Source: Saprospiraceae bacterium (GTDB taxonomy: Bacteria > Bacteroidota > Bacteroidia > Chitinophagales > Saprospiraceae). From it: DNA of 64,000 nt. A program made the position numbers and the translations under genes. Within the stretch, counting starts at the first letter, position 1; each line of letters opens with the position of its first letter. Below are positions 8,289-16,555 of the stretch, one piece after another. The notes below the pieces were generated by a model. It was not told the DNA's origin and did not search any database. It was given only the letters and a program-made list of their open reading frames with translations. The stretch is taken from positions 94,707-158,706 of the forward strand of contig BQJU01000005.1 of assembly GCA_021604865.1 (NCBI GenBank), given 5' to 3'.

Positions 8289-8751
8289 AGGACATTTTTT
8301 TAGGGCATTGGACTTAACGCGAGGATAACCAGTCAGAAAAGTTCAAGGAGGATAGGGTAGTACAAAATCTAATAGTGGCAAATGCCAGAAGGGAAAATCG
8401 AACTAATAATTTGGATAAGGTTTACATTTTTTTGGGGAAACCATCCTTTATGGCTTATTCCTTCTCAATATAAAGGGTAATTTTTTTCACCTTATCAGTA
8501 ATGCAGGTCCGATGTTCAAAAATGGGGTACTCTGACCCTTTTCTTTTCTTAAGTTTGGTTTTCTACTTTGTATCAGAGAGTTTAAGAGTTTATTTTGAGC
8601 ATCATTCATGGAATGCAAACACTAAACAAGCTCTTAGTACACGGGTATATGCACAAAACCCAGCTTACTGAAAGTGTCACTTCCAATAAGCTGGATAGAT
8701 GGCAGGTGAGAAAATCTAACTGTCTCCTCTAAAATCCAATGCCAAAATTAC
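8289..8751. other. Gene-free interval with a hairpin and a degenerate repeat
   Basis: I see no coding frame here. A degenerate pair of TIR arms (8582-8600 TTAAGAGTTTATTTTGAGC and 8620-8637 CACTAAACAAGCTCTTAG) resembles the dispersed element family. A hairpin with CCAGCTTA and TAAGCTGG arms lies near 8660-8695. On the minus strand it sits downstream of the mini ribosomal protein gene and could end its transcript. Confidence 0.4.
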
Positions 8752-8847
8752 TTATCTGTTTTTCTTCTTATGGCGATTTTTACGTAGTCGCTTTTTGCGT
8801 TTGTGCGTTGCAATCTTATGTCTTTTACGCTTTTTTCCACACGGCAT
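8752..8847 (-). CDS. AURKAIP1/COX24-domain mini-protein (bS22/mS38-like)
   Basis: A 31-codon frame encodes a peptide that is half Lys/Arg, starting MPCGKKRKRHKIATHKRKKR and continuing LRKNRHKKKNR. The KRHKxxTHKRKKRLRKNRHKKK pattern is the DUF1713/COX24 signature of mitochondrial mS38 and the small bacterial bS22-type ribosomal proteins; Bacteroidota encode a copy of about this size. It probably sits on the small ribosomal subunit. The leader upstream is A/T-rich without a clear Shine-Dalgarno, as usual for ribosomal genes in this phylum. It lies between the TPR lipoprotein and rng on the same strand. Confidence 0.85.
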   Translation of the reverse strand: MPCGKKRKRHKIATHKRKKRLRKNRHKKKNR

Positions 8848-8891
8848 AATTCGTATATTTTTTTTTAAAAATTAATTATCTTATTAAGGGT

Positions 8892-9683
8892 CTATCGACT
8901 GCTTATCTGTCGACATTTCTCTTCAAAAACCCTGGCTTTTTCCATTTGGCCACTTCCTTGATAAGCACTAGCCAAAAGGCAAACCGTACTGATATTTTCA
9001 GGATCGCTATTTAAAGCTTTTTCCAGTCGCTGAATGGCCCGATCATATTGTCCTGTTTTAATCGCCAACCTTCCAAGGCTATTCAATACAATAACATTCT
9101 CAGGAGCCTCTTCGTTTAAATCTTTCAGCATAAGTATCCCCTTCATGGGGTTGTCAGCCGGAGGATTTTCAGTATATACCAGAGCCAGATTAACCCGATT
9201 GGCCATATCCGCTGGCGCCAGGGAAATGGCACTTTCAAAAGCATTGATGGCACGAGCTGTACAAAAGTCTACCACTTTTTTCTGCTTGCTTTGCTGAATA
9301 CAAAGAGTATAAGTAGTACCGGCGATAGACCAGCTGTCTGCTATCCCCTCAGTTTCTGCGATTTCCTGTGCATAGTACCCGGCAATTGCAGGATAGCCAA
9401 ATTGATACCATTTACCGGAAAGTAATTTCAAGTTTTCAATCCTTGTAGAATCATTTTCCGGATCCTGAAGTCGAAAATCAATAGCTGCAATTTCGCTAAT
9501 TTGATCTTCACTCATTTCGGCTTGTGCTTCTTTCTGCAATACCTGGACACTCGTACTTTCTACCGCCAGGGCCCTCGTCTTTTCGATTTGTTTTTGCGAA
9601 ACCGGTTTGGTGTCACAGCCCAAATACAATACTAAAAACAAGAGTACCACCCCACCAATCACTGCAAGCTGTAACCTAGTCAT
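8892..9683 (-). CDS. TPR-containing lipoprotein or membrane-anchored protein
   Basis: This 263-residue protein has an N-terminal hydrophobic segment ending at a Cys (LYLGC, Cys23), suggesting a lipoprotein. It then has a charged linker and several TPR-like helical pairs; the best is near the C-terminus (GRLAIKTGQYDRAIQRLEKALNSDPEN, given here in outline). It starts 16 bp after HU and is probably co-transcribed with it. Function unknown; TPR suggests a scaffold. Confidence 0.7.
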   Translation of the reverse strand: MTRLQLAVIGGVVLLFLVLYLGCDTKPVSQKQIEKTRALAVESTSVQVLQKEAQAEMSEDQISEIAAIDFRLQDPENDSTRIENLKLLSGKWYQFGYPAIAGYYAQEIAETEGIADSWSIAGTTYTLCIQQSKQKKVVDFCTARAINAFESAISLAPADMANRVNLALVYTENPPADNPMKGILMLKDLNEEAPENVIVLNSLGRLAIKTGQYDRAIQRLEKALNSDPENISTVCLLASAYQGSGQMEKARVFEEKCRQISSR

Positions 9684-9699
9684 ATCAATACCTGTCTAA

Positions 9700-10014
9700 T
9701 TAATCGTCGCTGCCATTATCTTCAGGAAGCGAAGTTACATTATCCTTAACCTGCTCAATAAATACCTTTGCAGGTTTGAAAGCAGGGATGAAATGTTCAG
9801 GAATTTCAATGGCTTCGTTTCGCTTAATATGTCGGCCAATTTTTTTCGCTCTCTTCTTAACGATAAAAGAACCGAACCCACGGACATACACGTTTTCTCC
9901 CTCCGCCAGAGAGCTCTTTACTTCCTTAAAAAATGTCTCCAACGTTACGAGTACGTCAACTTTTGGAACACCTGTTTTATCAGAGATTGCTGTTACCAGA
10001 TCAGCTTTCCTCAT
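9700..10014 (-). CDS. HU/IHF family DNA-binding protein
   Basis: This 104-residue histone-like protein starts MRKADLVTAISDKTGVPK and contains the core GENVYVRGFGSFIVKKRAKK, typical of the HU/IHF dimer. The usual RNP tip in the DNA-binding arm is less obvious, and an acidic tail (PEDNGSDD) extends beyond the common 90 residues. It bends and compacts DNA. It heads a minus-strand group with a TPR lipoprotein, the COX24-like protein and rng. Confidence 0.92.
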   Translation of the reverse strand: MRKADLVTAISDKTGVPKVDVLVTLETFFKEVKSSLAEGENVYVRGFGSFIVKKRAKKIGRHIKRNEAIEIPEHFIPAFKPAKVFIEQVKDNVTSLPEDNGSDD

Positions 10015-10298
10015 CGTTATTACTTGGTTTATAGCTAGTTATAAATGCTGTCAGCCTTTGACAAATGAGTGGCAAATTTCGTAAAATTTTTAATAACAGG
10101 AAATAAATAACCACTTTATTTTGTGTATTTTTTCATTAGTAGTCAGTCCTTTACGTCTTATATGCCGCTTAACTTTGTGAATGATGAAATTAAATACTTC
10201 TATATTGTGATAATTACATCGATTATTTTACCAATCTATGACCTGACTGAATATTGTTCAGTGTCAAAATAGGGGCTTTTTTTTATGAATGCTTTGGT

Positions 10299-10306
10299 TA
10301 TCTTTG
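10299..10306 (+). promoter_or_regulatory. Bacteroidota -7 element (TATCTTTG)
   Basis: TATCTTTG fits TAnnTTTG and lies 46 nt before the yicC start at 10353. No clear TTTG -33 box is seen at the usual spacing. It argues against the upstream in-frame ATG at 10254 as the true start. Confidence 0.4.
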
Positions 10307-10352
10307 CGCTTGTACTCCTCTTTATATTTTCTCTTACATCAAATCTCCTGGT

Positions 10353-11228
10353 ATGTTATTATCAATGACTGGTTACGGTAGAGGTACCCAAACATTTGGG
10401 AATAAAACCATTACCGTTGAAGTGAGGTCGCTGAACAGTAAGTTCACTGATCTACGTTTGAAAGCTCCGCAGAATTACCGGGCGAAGGAAACAGAATTAC
10501 GGCGGAAAGTTATCGAAAGAGCTCAACGTGGTAAATTGGATCTTTCAGTAGACGTTAAGTCCCTGCAAGGTGATGACGAATATGGATTAAACAAGGCGCT
10601 TTTTAAGCGTTATTATAAAGAAATTAGTGCCTTGGCCGTCGAACTGGGTATGCCTCAAGGCGACATTACTCAAGCGATACTGCGTCTTCCAAATGTAGTA
10701 GGGTCAGAAGAAGGTTCCCTGGATGATAAAGAATGGACGGCGATCTTGAAAGCATTGGACGGAGCATTGGATAAATTCGAACAATTTCGGTTGTCAGAAG
10801 GTGAGGCTATGGAAACCGACCTAAAAAGCCGAATTACCAATATTTTGGAAACCCTGGCTCAAATTGATCCTTTTGAAAAAGAAAGAATCGGACGTTTGCG
10901 TCAACGCCTTTATCAAAATCTAGAGGATTACCTGGGCAAAGATAAAGTGGATGAAAACCGGTTTGAACAGGAAATTATCTTCTATTTGGAAAAAATTGAT
11001 ATTACGGAAGAGAAAGTCAGGTTGGAGCAACACTGCAACTATTTTCTTGAAGTAATGGAAAAGAAAAATACACTCAAAGGTAGAAAGCTCAGTTTTATCA
11101 GCCAGGAAATGGGGCGGGAAATTAATACCTTGGGAGCTAAAGCTTATTCATCGGATATTCAGCGTTATGTTGTCAGTATGAAGGATGAATTGGAAAAAAT
11201 AAAAGAACTGGTGGTCAACTGCGTATAG
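10353..11228 (+). CDS. yicC: YicC/YloC family endoribonuclease
   Basis: Starting at 10353 the protein is 291 residues and opens LLSMTGYGRG, the invariant YicC start. An upstream ATG at 10254 would add 33 residues unlike the family and precede a probable promoter. The N-terminal YicC domain carries VEVRSLNSKFTDLRLKAP, and the C-terminal DUF1732 part holds KGRKLSFISQEMGREINTLG. YicC proteins are RNA endonucleases with a clam-like hexamer. The gene sits 2 bp from gmk, a widely conserved pairing. Confidence 0.93.
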   Translation: MLLSMTGYGRGTQTFGNKTITVEVRSLNSKFTDLRLKAPQNYRAKETELRRKVIERAQRGKLDLSVDVKSLQGDDEYGLNKALFKRYYKEISALAVELGMPQGDITQAILRLPNVVGSEEGSLDDKEWTAILKALDGALDKFEQFRLSEGEAMETDLKSRITNILETLAQIDPFEKERIGRLRQRLYQNLEDYLGKDKVDENRFEQEIIFYLEKIDITEEKVRLEQHCNYFLEVMEKKNTLKGRKLSFISQEMGREINTLGAKAYSSDIQRYVVSMKDELEKIKELVVNCV

Positions 11229-11230
11229 TT

Positions 11231-11818
11231 ATGAGTAAACTGTTGATTTTTGCCGCTCCATCGGGAGCTGGTAAAACGACAATCGTTCATCATCTCCTCA
11301 ATCACTTCGATTCCATTTCCTTTTCGGTTTCGGCGACTACCCGCGCCCAACGCCCACATGAGCGTGATGGAGAGGATTATTACTTTTTAAGTGCCGAGAC
11401 GTTTAAACAATTAATTGAAGAAGACGCCTTTGTAGAATGGGAAGAAGTCTACAAAAATCAGTTTTATGGCACGCTTAAGCGGGAAATAGAACGGCTTTGG
11501 CAGGAAAATAAAGATATCATCTTTGATATAGATGTCAAAGGAGCGCTAAATATAAAAAAGGCTTATCCAGAGGTTTCATTAAGTGTTTTTATCAAACCAC
11601 CTTCCCCAGAGGCACTCTTCGAACGATTGCGCAACCGGCGTACCGAATCGGAAGAAAGTTTGCGTATACGAATGGCAAGGGTCAGTGAAGAATTGATGTA
11701 TGAAGATCGTTTTGATCAGGTGCTGGTTAATGATGATCTGGAAGTTGCTTTACTGGAAGCCGAAAAAATTGTCGGAGATTTCTTAACTTCGAGCCATGAT
11801 GACACTCATCACCAATGA
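11231..11818 (+). CDS. gmk: Guanylate kinase
   Basis: This 195-residue kinase converts GMP to GDP with ATP. The P-loop is FAAPSGAGKTT (about residues 7-17), the GMP-binding region is SVSATTRAQRPHERDGEDYYF, and a catalytic Arg-rich lid (RLRNRRTESEESLRIR) follows. Length is standard. It begins 2 bp after yicC and overlaps apaG by 23 bp, so the three are likely one transcript. Confidence 0.96.
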   Translation: MSKLLIFAAPSGAGKTTIVHHLLNHFDSISFSVSATTRAQRPHERDGEDYYFLSAETFKQLIEEDAFVEWEEVYKNQFYGTLKREIERLWQENKDIIFDIDVKGALNIKKAYPEVSLSVFIKPPSPEALFERLRNRRTESEESLRIRMARVSEELMYEDRFDQVLVNDDLEVALLEAEKIVGDFLTSSHDDTHHQ

Positions 11819-12182
11819 TATTAAAGTAAGTGTAGAGGCTTTTTACCATGGAGAACACTCCCGTCCGGCAAAGGCCAGATATGTATTTTCTTATCGGGTG
11901 ACGATTGAAAACCTAGGCATTGAAGCCGTTCAATTACTTCGGCGACATTGGTACATCTTCGATTCAGTAGGCATTACCCGTGAGGTGGAAGGTGAAGGTG
12001 TTATTGGCCAACAGCCCATCATTTTACCAGGCGAAACACATCAATATACTTCTTGGTGTCCTCTGCTTACTTCTTTGGGCAAAATGCACGGTACCTTTCT
12101 GATGCAACGACAATCTGATGGCTTTATATTTGAAGCTGATATTCCTGAATTCAGGCTTATGGCACCAAGCATCATGAATTGA
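11796..12182 (+). CDS. apaG: ApaG domain protein
   Basis: This 128-residue protein is a single ApaG (DUF525) fibronectin-like fold. Motifs include YVFSYRVTIENLG, VQLLRRHWYIFDSVG, EVEGEGVIGQQPIILPGE and YTSWCPLLTSLGKMHGTF. ApaG is linked to Co/Mg homeostasis and dinucleotide metabolism in enterobacteria; its biochemistry is unclear. The start overlaps the end of gmk; the second Met at 11799 is an alternative that gives the usual MTLITNDIKV opening. Confidence 0.92.
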   Translation: MMTLITNDIKVSVEAFYHGEHSRPAKARYVFSYRVTIENLGIEAVQLLRRHWYIFDSVGITREVEGEGVIGQQPIILPGETHQYTSWCPLLTSLGKMHGTFLMQRQSDGFIFEADIPEFRLMAPSIMN

Positions 12183-12221
12183 TTAAAAGGGAGATCCATA
12201 CCCCCTTATTCAACAACACTA

Positions 12222-13175
12222 TTACAAATCCTTGTGTCTTTCCCAGTAGTTTTGATCTTCCATTTCTTCAAGCAAAGTAAGGTAGTTACTATAGCGCAGC
12301 TCGCTGACCTCTTCAGTTTCGAGGGCGGCTTTTACCGCACAGCCCGGCTCATTTCGATGTAAACAATTACCCCCAAAACGACAATTTTCAGACAGGGCAA
12401 AAAACTCTCGGAAATTATGTGCCACATCCATAGGCTCCAGGTTATTGAAAGCCAGGATTTTGATTCCTGGGGTATCAATGATGGCACCACCAAAATTTAG
12501 CTGGTGCATTTCATAAAAAGTAGTGGTATGTTGTCCTTTTCCAGAGTAATCGGATAATTCGTGTGTACGTAGCTCCAACTCGGGGTGCAGGCTATTGATA
12601 ATGGTTGATTTGCCTACACCAGATTGGCCACTCACCAGGGTGATTTTATCTTTGAGGACCTCCTGGAGGGTTTCGATGCCTTCGCGCTGCAATGCAGAGA
12701 GCAGCAACACTGTGTATCCAATTTTCTCATAAATTTCTTTAAGATATTGGTATACCGCCAAATCTCCTTCGCTGTATAAATCTGCTTTGTTGAAAGCAAC
12801 AATAGTGGGAATATTGTATGGCTCGGTCATCAATAAAAAACGATCAATAAAGCCCTGTTTGAGGTTGGGTTGAACAATAGTCATGATGATCATGGCCTGG
12901 TCAACATTGCTTGCCAATAAGTGCAAGTCGTGTTTTTTGCGTGGCGACTGCCGGATGACATAATTCTTACGGGGCAAAATATGTTTGATGGTGCCGCTTT
13001 GTTCTTCTTCGTTTTCGATTTCAATCTCCACTTCGTCGCCTACGGCTACCGGGTTGGTTAATTTCATACCATCCAGTCGAAATTTACCAATAATCCGGCA
13101 GTTTACAATTGAACCATCACTTAGCCTCACTTGATACCAGCTTCCCGTCGATTTGATGACTATTCCTTTTTTCAA
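12222..13175 (-). CDS. rsgA: Ribosome small subunit-dependent GTPase A
   Basis: This 317-residue circularly permuted GTPase matures the 30S subunit. Order of parts: OB-fold (1-80), G4 (FNKADLY), then G1 GQSGVGKST, G3 DTPG, and the C-terminal zinc motif CRFGGNCLHRNEPGC. All expected motifs are intact. The stop faces apaG convergently across about 40 bp. The next upstream minus-strand gene (GGGP synthase) ends 60 bp before this start. Confidence 0.95.
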   Translation of the reverse strand: MKKGIVIKSTGSWYQVRLSDGSIVNCRIIGKFRLDGMKLTNPVAVGDEVEIEIENEEEQSGTIKHILPRKNYVIRQSPRKKHDLHLLASNVDQAMIIMTIVQPNLKQGFIDRFLLMTEPYNIPTIVAFNKADLYSEGDLAVYQYLKEIYEKIGYTVLLLSALQREGIETLQEVLKDKITLVSGQSGVGKSTIINSLHPELELRTHELSDYSGKGQHTTTFYEMHQLNFGGAIIDTPGIKILAFNNLEPMDVAHNFREFFALSENCRFGGNCLHRNEPGCAVKAALETEEVSELRYSNYLTLLEEMEDQNYWERHKDL

Positions 13176-13235
13176 TCTGATGTTATTTCGATTAAGTTCA
13201 ATTACATAAGTACCGAAAGTTCGATTAAGTTCCTC

Positions 13236-14000
13236 TTAGATAGAAACTTTTTTACCAACACCTGTGCTTAAGGAGTGCACAGCCTGGGTCATTTCCCCTA
13301 ACAATCCGGGATTCTTTTCAATGGCATTACCCACAATAATCAGATCAGCACCAGCCTTAGCTGCTGCTTGGGCACTTTCGGGGTTGCGGATGCCGCCCCC
13401 AACAATTACTGGCACCTTGACGGACTGGCTAACCGCTTCAATCATATCGGATTTGATGGCATGACGGGCTCCACTGCCGGCATCCAGGTAGATGAGTTGC
13501 AGGCCGAGCATTTCACCAGCCATAGCGGTACATTGTGCAATATCCTTTTTATTGCGGGGAATCGGATTGGTATTACTCATATAGGATACTGAAGTTGGTA
13601 CGCCTCCATCAATGAGCATATAGGCTGTTGGTAAAATTTCCAGACCACTTTGGCGAAGATAAGGAGCAGCAATGACGTGTTGACCAATCAATAACTCCGG
13701 GTTTCTACCTGAAATCAAAGACAAAAGGAGAATGCTGTCTGCTTTGTCGCTTAACTGAAGCGCATTACCAGGAAAAAGTATTTTGGGAATCCGGCAACCC
13801 TGGCGAATGGTATCCAGACATGCTTCCAGTCCATCCTTCATCAAAAGGCTACTACCGATCAGGAAATAGTCAATGGCTGATTCTACGGCCAATATGATTA
13901 ACCGCTCCAGTTCGGGAAGCGTGATTTTGTCCGGGTCAACAAGTACAGCAAATTGTTTTTGCCCATTCGCCTTTGCCTCCCGTAGAGATGAGTGGATCAT
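13236..14000 (-). CDS. Geranylgeranylglyceryl phosphate synthase family protein (PcrB-like)
   Basis: With the start at 14000 (MIHSSLREAK) the protein is 254 residues, a TIM barrel. The upstream Met at 14093 would add 31 unlike residues. Visible family features are FAVLVDPDKITLPELE (strand 1), FLIGSSLLM, YMLIDGGVPTSVSYMSNTNPIP, YLDAGSGA and the phosphate-binding end VPVIVGGGIRNPESAQAAAKAGADLIIVGNA. The family joins a polyprenyl diphosphate to glycerol-1-phosphate, the ether-lipid step in Archaea. Members are widespread in Bacteroidota; their exact product varies. Confidence 0.88.
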   Translation of the reverse strand: MIHSSLREAKANGQKQFAVLVDPDKITLPELERLIILAVESAIDYFLIGSSLLMKDGLEACLDTIRQGCRIPKILFPGNALQLSDKADSILLLSLISGRNPELLIGQHVIAAPYLRQSGLEILPTAYMLIDGGVPTSVSYMSNTNPIPRNKKDIAQCTAMAGEMLGLQLIYLDAGSGARHAIKSDMIEAVSQSVKVPVIVGGGIRNPESAQAAAKAGADLIIVGNAIEKNPGLLGEMTQAVHSLSTGVGKKVSI

Positions 14001-14176
14001 AATTTGTGTTTTGAAAGGTACATTAGGGCAAGTGTCTTTCTTGGGCAAAGATAATATAATTCTCAAGCAAGATTTTGCAGAAAAAGATAGCAAACTATTT
14101 GTTTTGTAATAATTAAAAAAGTTATTTTTGAAACTATTTATTTCAAGTTATAAACATCTTTGTAGAAAACCAGAAT

Positions 14177-15337
14177 ATGTTCGACAGAGCGATTCTTCAT
14201 TTGGATCTTGATGCTTTTTTTGTGGCAGTGGAATGCCTGCACAATGATGCATTACGTGGCAAACCGGTAATTATTGGTGGCAGTAGTGATCGGGGAGTGG
14301 TGGCATCGTGCAGCTATGAAGCTCGTCGATTTGGCGTGCACTCAGCTATGCCAATGAAAATGGCCTTACATCTCTGTCCTGATGCCATGGTGATGAAGGG
14401 AGATATGGAGGAATATTCCCGTCAATCGGCCATTATCACAGACATTATTGAAGAAGAAGCCCCCTTATTTGAAAAAGCATCTATTGACGAGTTCTACCTG
14501 GATTTAACAGGAATGGATCGTTACTTTGGTAGTTGGAAATGGTCGAAACAACTCAAAGACAAGATAAACCGGGAAAGTGGCCTGCCATTATCGATTGGCT
14601 TGTCAGTCAATAAGCTGGTTTCAAAGGTCGGTGTAGGTGTACACAAGCCCAATGCGGAAAAAGTGGTGGAATTGGGGACTGAAAAAGGTTTTCTGGCTCC
14701 GCTCCCGGTCCGGGTGTTGCCCACTATTGGAAAGGAAACGTACAAAAGACTTGCCTTTATGGGGGTACGCACTATCCATACTTTGGCGGAGATCCCACCA
14801 ATGCTTTTGCAAAGAGAATTTGGAAAACATGGCCTGGCTATGTGGAAAAAGGCCAATGCGATTGATGATAGCCCTGTAATTCCTTATAATGAACGCAAAT
14901 CCATTTCAACGGAACGGACTTTTCAAACTGACACTATCGATGTACATTGGCTGAGAGACCGGCTAACGGATATGTTGAGTCAATTGACTTTCGAATTGCG
15001 CAAAGCAGGAAAATTGACTTCTTGTGTGACCATCAAATTGCGCTATACAGACTTCAACACCTATACCCGACAACGCAAGATTGCCTATACGGCGAATGAC
15101 AAGACTTTGCTGCGCCATGTTCATGAGTTATTTGAACAAGTGTATCAACGTCGACAACTAGTGCGTCTTGTCGGTATCAAATTCAGTGGGTTGGTGGTTG
15201 GAAATCATCAGATTGATTTGTTTGATGACACAGAGAAAGAAGTCAGCTTACTGCAAACAATGGATCGGATCAGGCAACGGTTTGGTGATAAAATATTGCG
15301 AAAAGCATCAACGATGGGTAATGCAAAAAAGAAGTAA
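14177..15337 (+). CDS. dinB: DNA polymerase IV (Y-family)
   Basis: This 386-residue translesion polymerase has the catalytic carboxylates in LDLDAFFVAVE (about 10-20) and SIDEFYLDLTG. The fingers motif CSYEARRFGVHSAMP, the helix-hairpin-helix region (LPTIGKETYKRLAFMGVRTI) and the little-finger domain (KSISTERTFQTD onward) are all present. The C-terminus lacks an obvious QLxLF clamp-binding peptide, though QIDLFDD at about 356 may serve. A near-consensus -7 box (CATCTTTG) precedes the start by about 15 nt; no LexA site was recognised. Confidence 0.95.
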   Translation: MFDRAILHLDLDAFFVAVECLHNDALRGKPVIIGGSSDRGVVASCSYEARRFGVHSAMPMKMALHLCPDAMVMKGDMEEYSRQSAIITDIIEEEAPLFEKASIDEFYLDLTGMDRYFGSWKWSKQLKDKINRESGLPLSIGLSVNKLVSKVGVGVHKPNAEKVVELGTEKGFLAPLPVRVLPTIGKETYKRLAFMGVRTIHTLAEIPPMLLQREFGKHGLAMWKKANAIDDSPVIPYNERKSISTERTFQTDTIDVHWLRDRLTDMLSQLTFELRKAGKLTSCVTIKLRYTDFNTYTRQRKIAYTANDKTLLRHVHELFEQVYQRRQLVRLVGIKFSGLVVGNHQIDLFDDTEKEVSLLQTMDRIRQRFGDKILRKASTMGNAKKK

Positions 15338-15353
15338 ACCGTAAAAGATGTTT

Positions 15354-15797
15354 TCAACTTGCCGGACTGGTACAATCGGCAATGATAACCCAGGAACCTT
15401 TAATCTTACGCCAAAGGAGTAGAAAATGTCCGGTCGGCGTATCATTTTTTCGAAGCAGGGTGAATTTACCTGTAAGGGCAATTACTTTTTTGTTTAGCTT
15501 TTCCACTTTGATGATATCGAAAGTCAGATGCCCCATAGCTTCGGGGGTAGGATACCGTTTTTTGTATCCTTCCAGGGTATTTTGCCAGCCATAGGTGACA
15601 CCATTGCCGCCGATAAACTGCAAATCATCAGATTTCCAGTAATCCTGCATAAAAGCATCAATATCACCACGGTTCCAGGCATTAGCCTGACGAAGTAGAA
15701 TAGATTCTACTGTAGCGATATCTTTGTCTTGCTGAGCGTTAGCGATGAGGGAAAAAACACACAAAAAAGAAATGCACAAAAATAAGTTCCTGTTCAT
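15354..15797 (-). CDS. Secreted SnoaL/DUF4440-like protein
   Basis: With the start at 15797 (MNRNLFLCISFLCVFSLIANA) the protein has 147 residues and a clear signal peptide; the longer frame from 15854 adds 19 residues ahead of it. The mature part is one NTF2-like domain (SILLRQANAWNRGDIDAFMQ ... FIGGNGVTYGWQNTLEGYKKRYP, shown in pieces), as in DUF4440 proteins with cystatin-like folds. Ligand or enzymatic role unknown. It converges on dinB with a 16-bp gap. Confidence 0.8.
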   Translation of the reverse strand: MNRNLFLCISFLCVFSLIANAQQDKDIATVESILLRQANAWNRGDIDAFMQDYWKSDDLQFIGGNGVTYGWQNTLEGYKKRYPTPEAMGHLTFDIIKVEKLNKKVIALTGKFTLLRKNDTPTGHFLLLWRKIKGSWVIIADCTSPAS

Positions 15798-15885
15798 AGA
15801 GGGAGGAGTTTTGTAAACGAAATATTCGTTACAAGAATAACGAATATTGAACAAGGAACAAAAAACACCAAAAGGAATCAGCCAA

Positions 15886-16260
15886 TCAAATTAGCCGGAT
15901 TTTTTTTTCTTTCTTGCCGATGTTTCTTAAGTTTCGAGCCCCGTCTTTCACTTTGGAGTATTGTGATTCCGGAATTTTTCCCCGTTTGCCATAGGCTTGT
16001 TCACCAAAAAAACCGACAATCTTTGATGCTTTCTTGGCGAATTCCTTTTCTCCACCAGAGGGGTCCAGGCCTTTTTTTTCGCGGTCTTGGCGGTTTTGAT
16101 TGTAGGCTTGCTCCAGGGAAGTATGAGAAGCTTCAAAGATTTCATCCTGAATACTATTGACTCTTTTGCGAGTAAAAGCTAAAACATTCAGAATACCCCA
16201 AATGACGATTGCAGTGATAATAATTCCTAGCATGATATTAGAAGTTAATGTGTTTAGCAA
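15886..16260 (-). CDS. Hypothetical single-pass membrane protein
   Basis: These 124 residues contain one hydrophobic helix (about 9-29, IMLGIIITAIVIWGILNVLA) and then a highly charged Lys/Arg/Glu-rich tail, likely cytoplasmic by the positive-inside rule. I do not recognise a family. The frame is free of competing ORFs, and its ATG is well placed. Minus-strand neighbours are unrelated. Confidence 0.55.
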   Translation of the reverse strand: MLNTLTSNIMLGIIITAIVIWGILNVLAFTRKRVNSIQDEIFEASHTSLEQAYNQNRQDREKKGLDPSGGEKEFAKKASKIVGFFGEQAYGKRGKIPESQYSKVKDGARNLRNIGKKEKKIRLI

Positions 16261-16470
16261 CTTCTAACTGGGTGAGTCAAAGAAAGTCAGTCCTGTACAT
16301 TTGTAGAAAATACAGGAGTGTAGTACACTTTCCGGGATGCTTGTTCATTGTTTATCGACGATTTGGGGGGAAGTCGCTGATTGTATGCAAAAATATATAA
16401 AATAAACGATTATTGCTAGTGTTTTATTGTTAGGAGTAGTTTTGGAAGGAGAAAGGCAAGGAAAAAGAAG

Positions 16471-16533
16471 GATATGGTGATATAGCGAGGTATTGCAATT
16501 TTCATCACATCGCTATATCATTTTTACCATATC
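16471..16533 (-). terminator. Long bulged hairpin downstream of the CocE/NonD hydrolase
   Basis: GATATGGT+GATATAGCGA (471-488) pairs with TCGCTATATC (510-519) and ACCATATC (526-533), leaving a 6-nt bulge: 18 paired bases. It lies just past the 3' end of the minus-strand hydrolase. No long U-run follows, so it may be an mRNA-protecting or weak terminator structure. Confidence 0.45.
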
Positions 16534-16555
16534 GTACCTCACCCTTCTTCTAATG

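Noticed and set aside
14100..14176. LexA operator or full promoter before dinB
   Set aside because: Only a near-consensus CATCTTTG is seen; no palindromic LexA-like site or correctly spaced -33 box.
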